Of a stretch of 64,000 bases of DNA, positions 17,287 through 25,499 are shown piece by piece (positions within the stretch are counted from its first letter, which is position 1; the number at the start of each line of letters is the position of its first letter). Source of the DNA: an uncultured Butyricicoccus sp. (GTDB taxonomy: Bacteria; Bacillota; Clostridia; Oscillospirales; Butyricicoccaceae); assembly GCA_944384655.1 (NCBI GenBank), contig CALWUF010000036.1, positions 51,723 through 115,722 on the forward strand. The letters run 5' to 3'. The notes under the pieces were generated by a model that was not told the origin of the DNA, ran no database searches, and saw nothing but the letters and a program-made list of their open reading frames with translations. Position numbers and translations under genes: made by a program.

Positions 17287-18081
17287 TTATTTTTGTGCGA
17301 CGAACAAAGTTCCCACTTTTTTTCCACTCATGATGTCATACAAAATGCGTGGATTTTTGCCATTCGTGACAATCACATCAATCCCCTGTGCCGTCGCGGT
17401 ATCCGCCGCTTGCAGTTTGGTTTTCATACCACCTGTACCTCGTCTGGAACCGGCTCCACCCGCCAGTTTATAGGTGGATTCATCAATCGCTTCAATTCGG
17501 CTGATCAATTTTGCTGTTTTCGACAATCTGGGATCTTTGTCATAAAAGCCATCAATATCGGACAAAATGATCAATTTATCTGCACGGCACAATACAGCGA
17601 CAACGGCTGACAACATATCATTGTCGCCAAATAATTTCTCTTCGGATTCAATTTCCGTATAACTCACGGAATCATTTTCATTTACAATCGGAATGACTTC
17701 CTGTTCCAAAAGCGTTTCAAAGGTATTTACAAGGTTTTCTTTTTTCTCTTCATCAATGATATCATCCGCGTTGAGCAGTATCTGAGCGACTGTTTTGTTG
17801 TAATATCCGAAGAATTTGTCATATAAAAACATATTTTCGCACTGTCCAACAGCCGCAGCCGCTTGCTTCATTCGAAGTTCCTTTGGTTTTTCAGCCAAGT
17901 GCATTTTCTGCGCTCCAATGGCAATTGCACCCGAAGAAACCAATATCACTTCATGCCCCATATTCTGAATATCCGCCAATACCAATGCCAATTGTTCCAC
18001 TGTCCGAAGATCACTGTTTCCCAATTCATTGGTGAGTGTTGATGTTCCTACTTTTATCACAATCCGATTTTTTTTACTCAT
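17287..18081 (-). CDS. proB: Glutamate 5-kinase, short form without PUA domain
   Basis: ATP-dependent phosphorylation of glutamate, first step to proline. 264 residues: amino-acid-kinase fold with IVIKVGTSTLT at the N-terminus, VSSGAIAIGAQKM near residue 48, NENDSVSYTE near 135, LSDIDGFYDKDPR near 168 and GTGGMKTKLQAA near 208. It lacks the C-terminal PUA domain found in the longer E. coli enzyme. The ATG at 18081 is chosen over an upstream TTG because of the AGAAGG site and the family N-terminus. proA is not adjacent. Confidence 0.93.
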   Translation of the reverse strand: MSKKNRIVIKVGTSTLTNELGNSDLRTVEQLALVLADIQNMGHEVILVSSGAIAIGAQKMHLAEKPKELRMKQAAAAVGQCENMFLYDKFFGYYNKTVAQILLNADDIIDEEKKENLVNTFETLLEQEVIPIVNENDSVSYTEIESEEKLFGDNDMLSAVVAVLCRADKLIILSDIDGFYDKDPRLSKTAKLISRIEAIDESTYKLAGGAGSRRGTGGMKTKLQAADTATAQGIDVIVTNGKNPRILYDIMSGKKVGTLFVAQK

Positions 18082-18130
18082 CCATATGCCTTCTTTCAAC
18101 GTATCCGTTTCATTTGATTCCTATGGTATC

Positions 18131-18170
18131 AAAAAAAGAGAGCAAAGCCGGTACACACCGGCTCAGCTCT
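18131..18170 (-). terminator. Terminator of purA
   Basis: GCCGGT/ACCGGC (18147-18152, 18157-18162) inside GAGC/GCTC, followed on the minus strand by TTTTTTT. A second perfect stem, TCAGGCAGA/TCTGCCTGA, lies at 18205-18232 nearer the stop. Confidence 0.82.
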
Positions 18171-18247
18171 TCATTCCGCACCGTCTGTATTCACATCCGG
18201 CAAATCAGGCAGACGCCTGTGCATCTGCCTGATGTATTCTCAAACAA

Positions 18248-19525
18248 TTACTGATCGATAGAAATAACCTGATCGCGACCAGGACCTACACCGAGCAGTC
18301 GAACCGGACAATCAATGATCTTCTCCAGTGCCTTGATGTAGTTCCGGACGCTGAGCGGGAGCTCATCAAATGTCTTGCACTTGGTAATATCCTCCGTAAA
18401 GCCATCGAACTCCTCATAGATCGGGGTGCAATGCTCCAGATCCGCGAAATTCGCAGGGAATTCAGTGATGCGTTCGCCCTTGAAGTCGTACGCAACGCAG
18501 ACCTTGAGCTTGGGCAGACCGCACAACGGATCGATCTTATTGATAACCATTTCGGTCAAACCATTGACACGGACCGCATAGCGTGCAATGACTGCATCAA
18601 ACCAGCCAGTACGTCTCGGACGACCGGTAACCGTACCAAATTCACCGCCGGCATTGCGGATATAATCGCCAGTCTCATCAAACAGTTCCGTCGGGAACGG
18701 ACCCTTGCCGACACGGGTGGTATAGCTCTTACAGATACCCACAACCTGATCGATGGCAGTCGGACCGACGCCGGAGCCAACACAGCAGCCGCCGGAAACC
18801 GGATGCGACGAGGTGACATATGGATACGTGCCCATGTCGAGATCGAGCAATGTTCCCTGTGCGCCTTCAAACAGGACTTCCTTGCCCGCCTTGATGGCGG
18901 CATAGGTCAACACAGAGGTATCACAGACATGGCTTCTCAAACGGTCTGCATACACGGCATATTCTTTGAGAACGGGCTGAATGTCGATCGGCTCACCGCC
19001 ATATACGCCGGTAATGACTTTGTTTTTGCGCTCACATGCCTCTGTCATAATCGCTTCAAAACGTTCCGGATCGACAAAATCATGCATACGCACGCCAATG
19101 CGTTCGGACTTGTCCATATAGGTGGGACCGATGCCCTTTTTGGTTGTACCGATGTCATCGCCGCCGCGCGCCTTTTCGCTGAGTGCATCCAACTCCAAAT
19201 GCCACGGCAGGATACAATGTGCGCGTGCATCGATATACAACTTATCGGTAGAAATTCCACGTTCATTCAGGCCATCTATTTCATCCAAAATGGATTTTGG
19301 ATTGACAACAACGCCTGGTCCAATGATATTGACACAACCCGGATACAGGATACCCGATGGAATGAGCTGTAATTTATACGATTCATCGCCTACAACGACG
19401 GTATGACCGGCATTGTTGCCGCCCTGAGAACGCACAACCAGATCGGCCTGTGAAGCAAAGATATCAATATATTTGCCCTTTCCTTCGTCGCCCCACTGTG
19501 CGCCCAATACAATTTTTCCCGGCAT
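18248..19525 (-). CDS. purA: Adenylosuccinate synthetase
   Basis: GTP-dependent conversion of IMP and aspartate to adenylosuccinate, first committed step to AMP; cytoplasmic homodimer. 425 residues, normal length. N-terminal loop GAQWGDEGKGK (P-loop variant with catalytic Asp), GGNNAGHTV near residue 36 (catalytic His), GIGPTYMDK near 130, FEGAQGTLLDLD near 220, and GRPRRTGWFD near 300. Preceded by a promoter and a leader with two competing stems that could hide the ribosome site. Confidence 0.96.
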   Translation of the reverse strand: MPGKIVLGAQWGDEGKGKYIDIFASQADLVVRSQGGNNAGHTVVVGDESYKLQLIPSGILYPGCVNIIGPGVVVNPKSILDEIDGLNERGISTDKLYIDARAHCILPWHLELDALSEKARGGDDIGTTKKGIGPTYMDKSERIGVRMHDFVDPERFEAIMTEACERKNKVITGVYGGEPIDIQPVLKEYAVYADRLRSHVCDTSVLTYAAIKAGKEVLFEGAQGTLLDLDMGTYPYVTSSHPVSGGCCVGSGVGPTAIDQVVGICKSYTTRVGKGPFPTELFDETGDYIRNAGGEFGTVTGRPRRTGWFDAVIARYAVRVNGLTEMVINKIDPLCGLPKLKVCVAYDFKGERITEFPANFADLEHCTPIYEEFDGFTEDITKCKTFDELPLSVRNYIKALEKIIDCPVRLLGVGPGRDQVISIDQ

Positions 19526-19531
19526 AAAAAA

Positions 19532-19572
19532 CTGCCCCTTTCAGATGATTTCGGGGCGATTGCTCTGCCCCG
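19532..19572 (-). promoter_or_regulatory. purA leader with mutually exclusive stems over the ribosome site
   Basis: Minus-strand order: CGGGGC (about 19572-19567), GCCCCG (about 19557-19552), then GGGGC just before the start codon. The central segment can pair with either flank; pairing with the second would cover the Shine-Dalgarno bases. This is a structural inference without a known ligand. Confidence 0.3.
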
Positions 19573-19590
19573 TACACGTTACTATGAAAT

Positions 19591-19619
19591 ATTATATCAT
19601 TTCTGACGATTTAACACAA
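19591..19619 (-). promoter_or_regulatory. Sigma-A promoter of purA
   Basis: Minus strand TTGTGT (19619-19614), 17-base spacer, TATAAT (19596-19591). Confidence 0.7.
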
Positions 19620-19749
19620 TAAAAAATCGAGAGAAAGCGGTTCTATCCTGCCAAACCTGTGATAATTTTTCCACAAATCCCACTTGCCGCCCGTAGATTT
19701 GCGCAGTACAATAATCCTATATACTTTTTCCTATGGAGGAACACACCCC

Positions 19750-20661
19750 ATGTCCACCGTGCTATTCAAGGCTTTGGCGTTTGTGCTGATGATCGCACTC
19801 GGCTACCTCGCAAAGACCAAACAGTTGTTACAACAGGAAGACAGTCAGATCCTGATGAAACTCATCATCAACATCACCATGCCAATGGCTCTGATTTCCG
19901 GGTTTCGGACCTTCTCGTTTGACGCATCGCTGTTGTTTGCGCTCGCGATCGGCTTCGGCTTCAATCTGTTCCTGCTCGCAATTGGATGGCTGTTTTCTGC
20001 ACACCGCGCCGCCGATATACGCGCACTGTATGTGCTCAATATTCCATCGTATAATATCGGCAATTTCGCCCTGCCGTTTGTCCAGGGTTTTTTGCCCTCG
20101 TCTGCAACGCTGTGTTTGTGCATGTTCGACGCAGGTAATAACCCGATTGGCACAGGCATTACCTATTCTGCGGCAGCTTCTCTGACCGCCGGCGACACCC
20201 GTTTATCTCTGCGCGATATCGCGCGCAAACTATTCCATTCCCCTCCATTTCTGGCATATTTTATTATGCTTGTGCTCTATCTGCCCGGCATCCGCCTTCC
20301 GGATGCGTTTTTTGATATGTGCGCACTGTTCGGGCAAGGTAACACGTTTCTTGCCATGTTCACACTGGGTTTGATTTTTGAATGGCATTTGACTCGTTCG
20401 GATATCCGAGAAGTCCTGCGTATTCTCGGCATCCGCTATATCCTTTGTCTTCTCGCTGCCGCAGCAGTCTATCTTCTCACACCGTTCGATCTCATCACAC
20501 GGCAAACCCTGTGCCTGTGCCTGGTGGCGCCGGTCACAACACTGTCCGTCGCCTATGGTCTCGCCTGTGGCTGTACACACTCCATGATTGCCGCACTCAG
20601 TTCCGTAAGCATGGCAGCCAGTTTCGTACTCTCTCTGGGGCTGTTGATCGTTTGGGCATAA
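19750..20661 (+). CDS. AEC-family (auxin-efflux-carrier-like) transporter
   Basis: Ten-helix membrane carrier of 303 residues. The family pattern is visible: an N-terminal helix with LGYLAKTKQLL, then LMKLIINITMPMALISGF, and NIPSYNIGNFALPFVQGF near residue 95, the conserved central crossing. Bacterial AEC members mostly export or exchange organic acids such as malate; the substrate here is unknown. The start at 19750 follows GGAGG; a longer frame upstream has no site. Monocistronic with a shared terminator. Confidence 0.88.
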   Translation: MSTVLFKALAFVLMIALGYLAKTKQLLQQEDSQILMKLIINITMPMALISGFRTFSFDASLLFALAIGFGFNLFLLAIGWLFSAHRAADIRALYVLNIPSYNIGNFALPFVQGFLPSSATLCLCMFDAGNNPIGTGITYSAAASLTAGDTRLSLRDIARKLFHSPPFLAYFIMLVLYLPGIRLPDAFFDMCALFGQGNTFLAMFTLGLIFEWHLTRSDIREVLRILGIRYILCLLAAAAVYLLTPFDLITRQTLCLCLVAPVTTLSVAYGLACGCTHSMIAALSSVSMAASFVLSLGLLIVWA

Positions 20662-20695
20662 AAACAGTCTGAACTTTTTGTTCAGACTGTTTTTC
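20660..20695. terminator. Bidirectional terminator between the AEC and DUF975 genes
   Basis: AAAACAGTCTGAAC (20661-20674) pairs with GTTCAGACTGTTTT (20680-20693) around TTTTT, between convergent genes. Confidence 0.87.
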
Positions 20696-20696
20696 T

Positions 20697-21497
20697 TCAT
20701 TCTGTCAATCCCGTTGCATCCGGCTGTACTTTTTCACCGCGCAACGCGTCGAAATAATGTACAAATGCAATTTCCTGGTACGCCACAACATAGATGAGCA
20801 CAATACCAAGCGTCAGCGCACCGAGCAATACCCATAGAATAAAGCTGAGATCAAATACCCAAAGTTCCCAGTTATGCTTTTTAAACGTACCTGAGCACGA
20901 ACGGATGGCACCCATCACGCTCGCATCCGGCGAATCAATCATGCAAATATATGCGCCGTCATACCGGCGTATCTTAACAGAAATCAGCATCGTGAGCGCA
21001 GTGAGCAGCACAATACCGATGACCATAACTGCCATGGAGTCCGCGAGCACACTCCCCGTAGCCGCAGCCAATAAAATGGGGATCATTGCAACGATCCACA
21101 GCAGTATCCAACCGAGCGAATACAGCAGAATGCCCAGCACCAATTTGATCGATGTGAGATAGGCTCTGCCGTTCATGAAACAGGACAACAACAACATGGG
21201 CGATGCCTGCTGACCGCGCGCCCGCGCAACAAAATAATGTTTTGCTCCAAAGTCCAGCGGTGCCATAATAAACACGCTTGCCAGCAGAGAAATCAGCATA
21301 CAAGTGGTATACAGCCCCATATTTTGGCTACCTGTATCACCTTCGGTCGCGCCGATGCCGATTTCACTGATCATTGCAATCAGAACAGCAGGAAGTATTT
21401 GCAGCACAACAGTCAGCATTGTCCGCCAGAATTGCCCACGGATATCTGCTCGTGCCTGCGCCTTGTACTGTCTGCGTGCATTTCCATCATATGTCAT
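20697..21497 (-). CDS. DUF975-family membrane protein
   Basis: 266 residues with about six hydrophobic helices and a short basic N-terminus (ARRQYKAQAR). The family is recognised from FMAPLDFGAKHYFVARARG-like text near residue 80 and the RRYDGAYICMIDSP segment near 175; DUF975 proteins are predicted integral membrane proteins of unknown function in Firmicutes. Start with AAGGAG upstream and its own promoter. Confidence 0.83.
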   Translation of the reverse strand: MTYDGNARRQYKAQARADIRGQFWRTMLTVVLQILPAVLIAMISEIGIGATEGDTGSQNMGLYTTCMLISLLASVFIMAPLDFGAKHYFVARARGQQASPMLLLSCFMNGRAYLTSIKLVLGILLYSLGWILLWIVAMIPILLAAATGSVLADSMAVMVIGIVLLTALTMLISVKIRRYDGAYICMIDSPDASVMGAIRSCSGTFKKHNWELWVFDLSFILWVLLGALTLGIVLIYVVAYQEIAFVHYFDALRGEKVQPDATGLTE

Positions 21498-21522
21498 CTT
21501 ACAACACTCCTTTCCTTGCTAC

Positions 21523-21552
21523 ATTATATCATACAGTGCAATACAATGACAG
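21523..21552 (-). promoter_or_regulatory. Sigma-A promoter of the DUF975 gene
   Basis: Minus strand CTGTCA (21552-21547), 18-base spacer, TATAAT (21528-21523). Confidence 0.6.
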
Positions 21553-21560
21553 CCTTTTGA

Positions 21561-21605
21561 CAAAAAAATTCCCCGGTACGCCATATTTAAGACGCATCAG
21601 GGAAT
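21561..21605 (-). terminator. Terminator of the lectin-repeat gene
   Basis: On the minus strand ATTCCC (21605-21600) pairs with GGGAAT (21573-21568), followed by TTTTTTT. Confidence 0.6.
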
Positions 21606-21613
21606 CTGTACAA

Positions 21614-22471
21614 TTACTTGGTCTCTTCCGCAGCCTTTGCAGCCGCTTCTGCTTCGCGCTGTGCTTTGGTCTTGCGTGTGGTGCGCTTCGGCTTTTCCTC
21701 TCCGTCCGCAGCAGCCGTCTTCTTGGCAGCCGTCTTTCTGGTCGTTGTCTTTTTTGTCGTAGTAGATGTTGCCTTCTTACGGGTGGTTGTGGTCTTCTTT
21801 GCCGCAGTGGATGTCGTGCGCTTACGGGTGGTTTTCTTTGCCGGAGCGGCAGGCTCTTCCGCCTTCGCAGCTTCCTCCACAATCGGAGCGGCGGGCTCTT
21901 CCACCTTTGCAGCTTCCTGCACAACCGGAGCGGCAGGCTCTTCCACCTTTGCAGCTTCCTGCACAACCGGAGCAACAGGCTCTTCCACCTTTACAGCTTC
22001 TTCTACAACCGGAGCCGCAGGCGCTTCTGCAACCGTCAGAATCCAGCTCTGGTTCTCGCCGTTGACGTCAACCCAGATCTGCAAGCGTGCGCCGGCAATT
22101 TCTGCATTCATGCCGACAACGTCAATGCACTTGGCGGACAGGGCAGACTTGATTGCAACTGCACCGCCATCCTTCTCCTCGAAGAACCACATCTGGCTGT
22201 CACCACCGACAAACTCCCACTGCTGCAAATTGGCGCCGTTGACAACACCCATGCTGATGATATCAAGCGCCTTGCCGGAATGCTTGTTGACGATCTTATA
22301 ATACTTGCCATCGATATGGCGAATGGACCACAGCTGCTGGTCTGCGCCGGTAGCATCTGCCAGGCAAACAGCTGCGCCATTGTCGGTGGAAGCGTTCTCA
22401 ATTTCGATAACCTTTCCCCCGATCTTTGCCGCTATGGCATACCATGCGGCTTCATCAAATGTCTGCTTCAT
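21614..22471 (-). CDS. Ricin-B-lectin-domain protein with tandem repeats and histone-H1-like basic tail
   Basis: 285 residues in three parts. Residues 1 to about 145 form a ricin-type beta-trefoil with its three QxW-type units (DQQLWSI, NLQQWEF, RLQIWVD / NQSWIL). A linker of four 14-residue units (consensus APVVQEAAKVEEPA) spans about 150-210. The tail of about 75 residues is Lys/Arg/Thr/Ala-rich (KKTTRKRTTS, KTAAKKTAA) like histone H1 or bacterial DNA-binding tails. There is no signal peptide, so the lectin part is probably cytoplasmic. The start at 22471 follows AGGAG. Function unknown; binding of sugar or polyphosphate by one end and nucleic acid by the other is only a guess. Confidence 0.82.
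   Translation of the reverse strand: MKQTFDEAAWYAIAAKIGGKVIEIENASTDNGAAVCLADATGADQQLWSIRHIDGKYYKIVNKHSGKALDIISMGVVNGANLQQWEFVGGDSQMWFFEEKDGGAVAIKSALSAKCIDVVGMNAEIAGARLQIWVDVNGENQSWILTVAEAPAAPVVEEAVKVEEPVAPVVQEAAKVEEPAAPVVQEAAKVEEPAAPIVEEAAKAEEPAAPAKKTTRKRTTSTAAKKTTTTRKKATSTTTKKTTTRKTAAKKTAAADGEEKPKRTTRKTKAQREAEAAAKAAEETK
21843..22024 (-). repeat. 42-bp in-frame tandem repeat inside the lectin-tail gene
   Basis: Four units begin at 21843, 21885, 21927 and 21969, with a fifth partial unit from 22011: an exact 42-base period encoding the 14-residue Ala/Val/Glu/Pro linker unit. Units differ by a few substitutions and have no length change. Confidence 0.9.
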
Positions 22472-22546
22472 GATGACACTCCTTGTCTCGCAGCAGAAAA
22501 TATGTAAATTTCTGCAACTTATAATGTACATGATATAACGGGTTTT

Positions 22547-22575
22547 ATTATACCACAGCCCCCTGATCTGTTCAA
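22547..22575 (-). promoter_or_regulatory. Sigma-A promoter of the lectin-repeat gene
   Basis: Minus strand TTGAAC (22575-22570), 17-base spacer ending TGTGG, TATAAT (22552-22547). It faces away from the promoter at 22744. Confidence 0.78.
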
Positions 22576-22743
22576 TATTTCGGACATAAAAAAACGAGAA
22601 ATCAGTGTGCTTTTCCGCTTATTTCGTGAAACATGACGCTTTTTATTGGTGTATTTGTTCAAAATTTGGTGGTTTTTTCTGTCGAACACATGCGTTCAAA
22701 TGTGTGTACAGGAATTGTATCCCGTCTGTGAAGTTTTCAGTTC

Positions 22744-22772
22744 TTTTCATGGACGAAAAAATGTGTTATACT
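22744..22772 (+). promoter_or_regulatory. Extended -10 promoter of the cytidylate-kinase-like gene
   Basis: TTTTCA (22744-22749), 17-base spacer, TATACT (22767-22772) with TG one base upstream (extended -10). Confidence 0.6.
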
Positions 22773-22850
22773 ATGATATCATAAAGCTATACAAAGAATT
22801 TCTGCCGGCAGTTTTTTTGCAGCAGAAATCCGGAAAGGTCGGATACTCCC

Positions 22851-23495
22851 ATGACAACTTCTACTATCTATACCATCGAACGTGAATTCGGCTCCGGTGG
22901 ACACATCGTCGGCGAAAAGCTTGCGCAACTACTTAACATTCCATTTTATGACTCTCAGATCGTCGATATGGCGGCGAAAAATGCAGGCGTCAGCAGGAAG
23001 ATTTTTGAAGGCTTTGATGAAAAGCCAACCAACAGTTTCCTGTACTCCCTTGTGATGGGCAGCTATACTGCGGCCGGTTCCCTCACGCATTCGTCCGATG
23101 TCAACATGAGCGATAAGTTGTTCATGGAAGAAGCAAAAATTATCCGTGAAGCAGCAGACAACGGTCCATGTGTGGTTGTCGGTCGCTGTGGCAGCTATGT
23201 CCTGCGCGAACGCAAAGATGTTGTGCGCGTATTCTGTATGGCTGATATTGATTTCCGCATCCATCACGCGGTCAATGACCTCGGTATGGATCAGCGCCGG
23301 ATTGAAGACGCCATCCTCAAGCGCGACAAAAAACGCGCGAGCTATTTCAACTACTATACGGGCAAACGCTGGAGTGATGCATCCAGTTATGATCTATGTG
23401 TTTCCACGAGCTCGGTCGGCATCGACGGTGCAGTGGAAACGGTTCTCGCGTTTGGAGAACTGATGGAGCGCTTGCGCCAGGCCTCAAACAAGTAA
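22851..23495 (+). CDS. Cytidylate-kinase-like family protein
   Basis: 214 residues of the family annotated as cytidylate kinase-like in Firmicutes. The N-terminus TIEREFGSGGHIVGEKLA is a P-loop-like nucleotide-binding site of the CMP-kinase fold, but with GSGGHIVG in place of a classical GKS/T loop. Further marks are GRCGSYVL near residue 123 and a basic stretch KRDKKRASYFNYYTGKRW near 160 that matches the lid region. The true substrate is unknown; it is distinct from the housekeeping cmk, which usually lies next to plsC or rpsA. Confidence 0.82.
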   Translation: MTTSTIYTIEREFGSGGHIVGEKLAQLLNIPFYDSQIVDMAAKNAGVSRKIFEGFDEKPTNSFLYSLVMGSYTAAGSLTHSSDVNMSDKLFMEEAKIIREAADNGPCVVVGRCGSYVLRERKDVVRVFCMADIDFRIHHAVNDLGMDQRRIEDAILKRDKKRASYFNYYTGKRWSDASSYDLCVSTSSVGIDGAVETVLAFGELMERLRQASNK

Positions 23496-23511
23496 ATCTG
23501 TTTCCGTCATA

Positions 23512-23550
23512 ACAGCCGCCAGAAACATTCGGGCGGCTGCTTTTTTGTTT
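23512..23550. terminator. Terminator between convergent genes
   Basis: CAGCCGCC (23513-23520) pairs with GGCGGCTG (23532-23539), followed by TTTTTT on the plus strand. Confidence 0.82.
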
Positions 23551-23562
23551 TGTGCCATTGGG

Positions 23563-24360
23563 TCACAGATTTTGAACAAATGCATCTATCAACCGGTTGC
23601 ACTGCGTACTGTTATCCGCATTGGAATTGTGCGCGGCCCGCCGAATCAAATGCAATGGATATCCTTCACGTGTATGCCATGCAAAATTATACTGCCGTAC
23701 TTTTCCCGTCCTGTCATGCTCCCCCACCAGCAACAGGACAGGACAGGGAATATGAATGTCACATAGTTCGCGCGCAAATTGCCGGTAACCGGCGCCAAGC
23801 AACCGACACAGTTCATCTTTGCTGTATTGTGACAGCGCTGTATGCATGTTGCGATATGCATACACCGTGCGGGTGCAGGAACGCGCAATGCTTTCCCGCA
23901 ACACTGCCTCCGGAAACAGACGGCACATGGATTCCATCTGCTCCACCCACCACAAATCAGAATTTGAATAATAACTCATGCCGAATGGACAAGTATCAAT
24001 GCCAATAAAGGCCTGTGCCAGTTGTGGATATCGCTTCAATAGTACCTGAATGACATAACCGCCCATGGACTGCCCTACCAGAATACAGCGTTCGATATGT
24101 TCGGTGTGCAGAATATCCCGGAGCACATCGGCAGCATGGGCATAGGAGAAGTGTGCATATGGGCGGGATTTACCGTGTGCCGGCGCATCCCAGACCAGCA
24201 CAGTATACGCCCGCACAAAATAATCGATCTGCCGATCAAACAATGTGTGATCGGCTGTCAACCCATGCAGAAAGACGATACATACCGCATCCGGATTGTC
24301 CCGGCGTGAAATCCAGTAATGCACCGTGCCATAATTGGAAGACCATGTCTTTTCGGTCAT
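23563..24360 (-). CDS. Alpha/beta-fold hydrolase
   Basis: 265 residues with an alpha/beta-hydrolase core. FLHGLTAD near residue 30 supplies the oxyanion hole, GQSMGG near 95 the nucleophilic Ser, GEHDRTG near 220 the acid, and AAHNSNADN near 245 the His. The His motif is followed by Asn rather than the usual Gly/Ala-rich text. The start at 24360 follows AAGGAGG. No signal peptide. Substrate unknown; the family includes esterases, C-C hydrolases and haloperoxidase-like proteins. Confidence 0.87.
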   Translation of the reverse strand: MTEKTWSSNYGTVHYWISRRDNPDAVCIVFLHGLTADHTLFDRQIDYFVRAYTVLVWDAPAHGKSRPYAHFSYAHAADVLRDILHTEHIERCILVGQSMGGYVIQVLLKRYPQLAQAFIGIDTCPFGMSYYSNSDLWWVEQMESMCRLFPEAVLRESIARSCTRTVYAYRNMHTALSQYSKDELCRLLGAGYRQFARELCDIHIPCPVLLLVGEHDRTGKVRQYNFAWHTREGYPLHLIRRAAHNSNADNSTQCNRLIDAFVQNL

Positions 24361-24574
24361 CGGTTCAGCCTCCTTTTCCGCCCCTATTTTACCATGGATT
24401 TCCACCCATTGCAGCAAAGATGAAAGAATTGCCCGAAAACTTGCTGTTTCTTATGTATCCTGCATCTGTTTTTTTATTTTTTGTTATGGTATACTGATTT
24501 TTACTGTCAACTAACAATCAATCTGTCGGATGGCTGCCGCATATTCGATATGTACGAGAAAGGAGCGACTTGTT

Positions 24575-25429
24575 ATGCTCGAAGTATGGCTCGATTGTAT
24601 TCTGGATATGGTTAAAACCATACCAATTTTATTTATTGTCTATCTCGCCATCGGTTGGATGGAAACGCGTATGGATACCGTGACACGCATTGTCACAAGT
24701 ACAGAACCTGCCGGTCCAGTGATTGGCGCTCTGATCGGCGCAATTCCCCAGTGCGGTTTTTCTGTCGGCTGTTCCGCACTGTATTGCCGCGGTTTCCTGC
24801 CTCCGGCAACCTTAATTGCCGTTTATCTGTCCACCTCGGATGAGGCAATCCCGATCCTGCTGGCGGGCGGCAGCGATTGGCGCACGGTATTGGAACTGAT
24901 CGGTGTAAAACTGATCGTCTCAATTGTCGCCGGTTATCTGTTTTATTTCACGCTGTTCCGCCGAAAATGGAATCCGGATGAATTGCCAGATGATGAGATC
25001 AATATGGATGAAGTCAATATGGGCTGTTCCTGCTGTAATGGACAGACCATTCTCGGCGCTGGAGTTTCACGCACCGTGAGCACAGCAGGATTCCTGCTCG
25101 TCACCATGTTGATCCTCAACACAATCATTCATCTTATCGGTGAAGATACTCTCTCTTCCCTGCTGCTCAGCGGCACAATATTACAGCCGGCATTGTGTGC
25201 GCTTATCGGCTTGTTCCCTGGCTGTGCCGTGTCCGTCCTGCTGACGCAATTGTTCATGTCAGGCGCCATCAGCTTTGGCAGCGCCATTGCCGGGCTGTCG
25301 GCCGGCGCAGGTTTTGGTTTTGTCCTGCTCGTGCGTGAATCGCCGCGCCGCCGTGACGCCCTAAAAATCATCGGCTGCACCTATATCGCCGCTGTTGTTG
25401 CAGGTATTTTCATCGATTTGGTTTTGTGA
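24575..25429 (+). CDS. Putative metal-efflux permease (ArsP_2 / putative manganese transporter family)
   Basis: 284 residues, about eight to ten helices in two halves. The repeated GALIGAIPQCGFSVG (residues about 52-66) and LIGLFPGCAVSVLL (about 220-233) each hold a conserved PxC motif inside the membrane, and GCSCCNG sits in the central loop near residue 152. This two-fold PQCG/PGCA pattern marks the family variously called putative arsenic efflux or putative manganese transporter. The internal cysteines suggest a soft metal or metalloid. The start at 24575 follows AAAGGAG. Confidence 0.8.
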   Translation: MLEVWLDCILDMVKTIPILFIVYLAIGWMETRMDTVTRIVTSTEPAGPVIGALIGAIPQCGFSVGCSALYCRGFLPPATLIAVYLSTSDEAIPILLAGGSDWRTVLELIGVKLIVSIVAGYLFYFTLFRRKWNPDELPDDEINMDEVNMGCSCCNGQTILGAGVSRTVSTAGFLLVTMLILNTIIHLIGEDTLSSLLLSGTILQPALCALIGLFPGCAVSVLLTQLFMSGAISFGSAIAGLSAGAGFGFVLLVRESPRRRDALKIIGCTYIAAVVAGIFIDLVL

Positions 25430-25499
25430 CAGCCCAACGCCTCTCTCTGAGAGACGTGTTTGTATATTTTCGCTACGTGTTTATTTTTTTGGAGGATTC

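Noticed and set aside
18431..19372. 313-codon plus-strand frame opposite purA
   Set aside because: Antisense shadow, no ribosome site.
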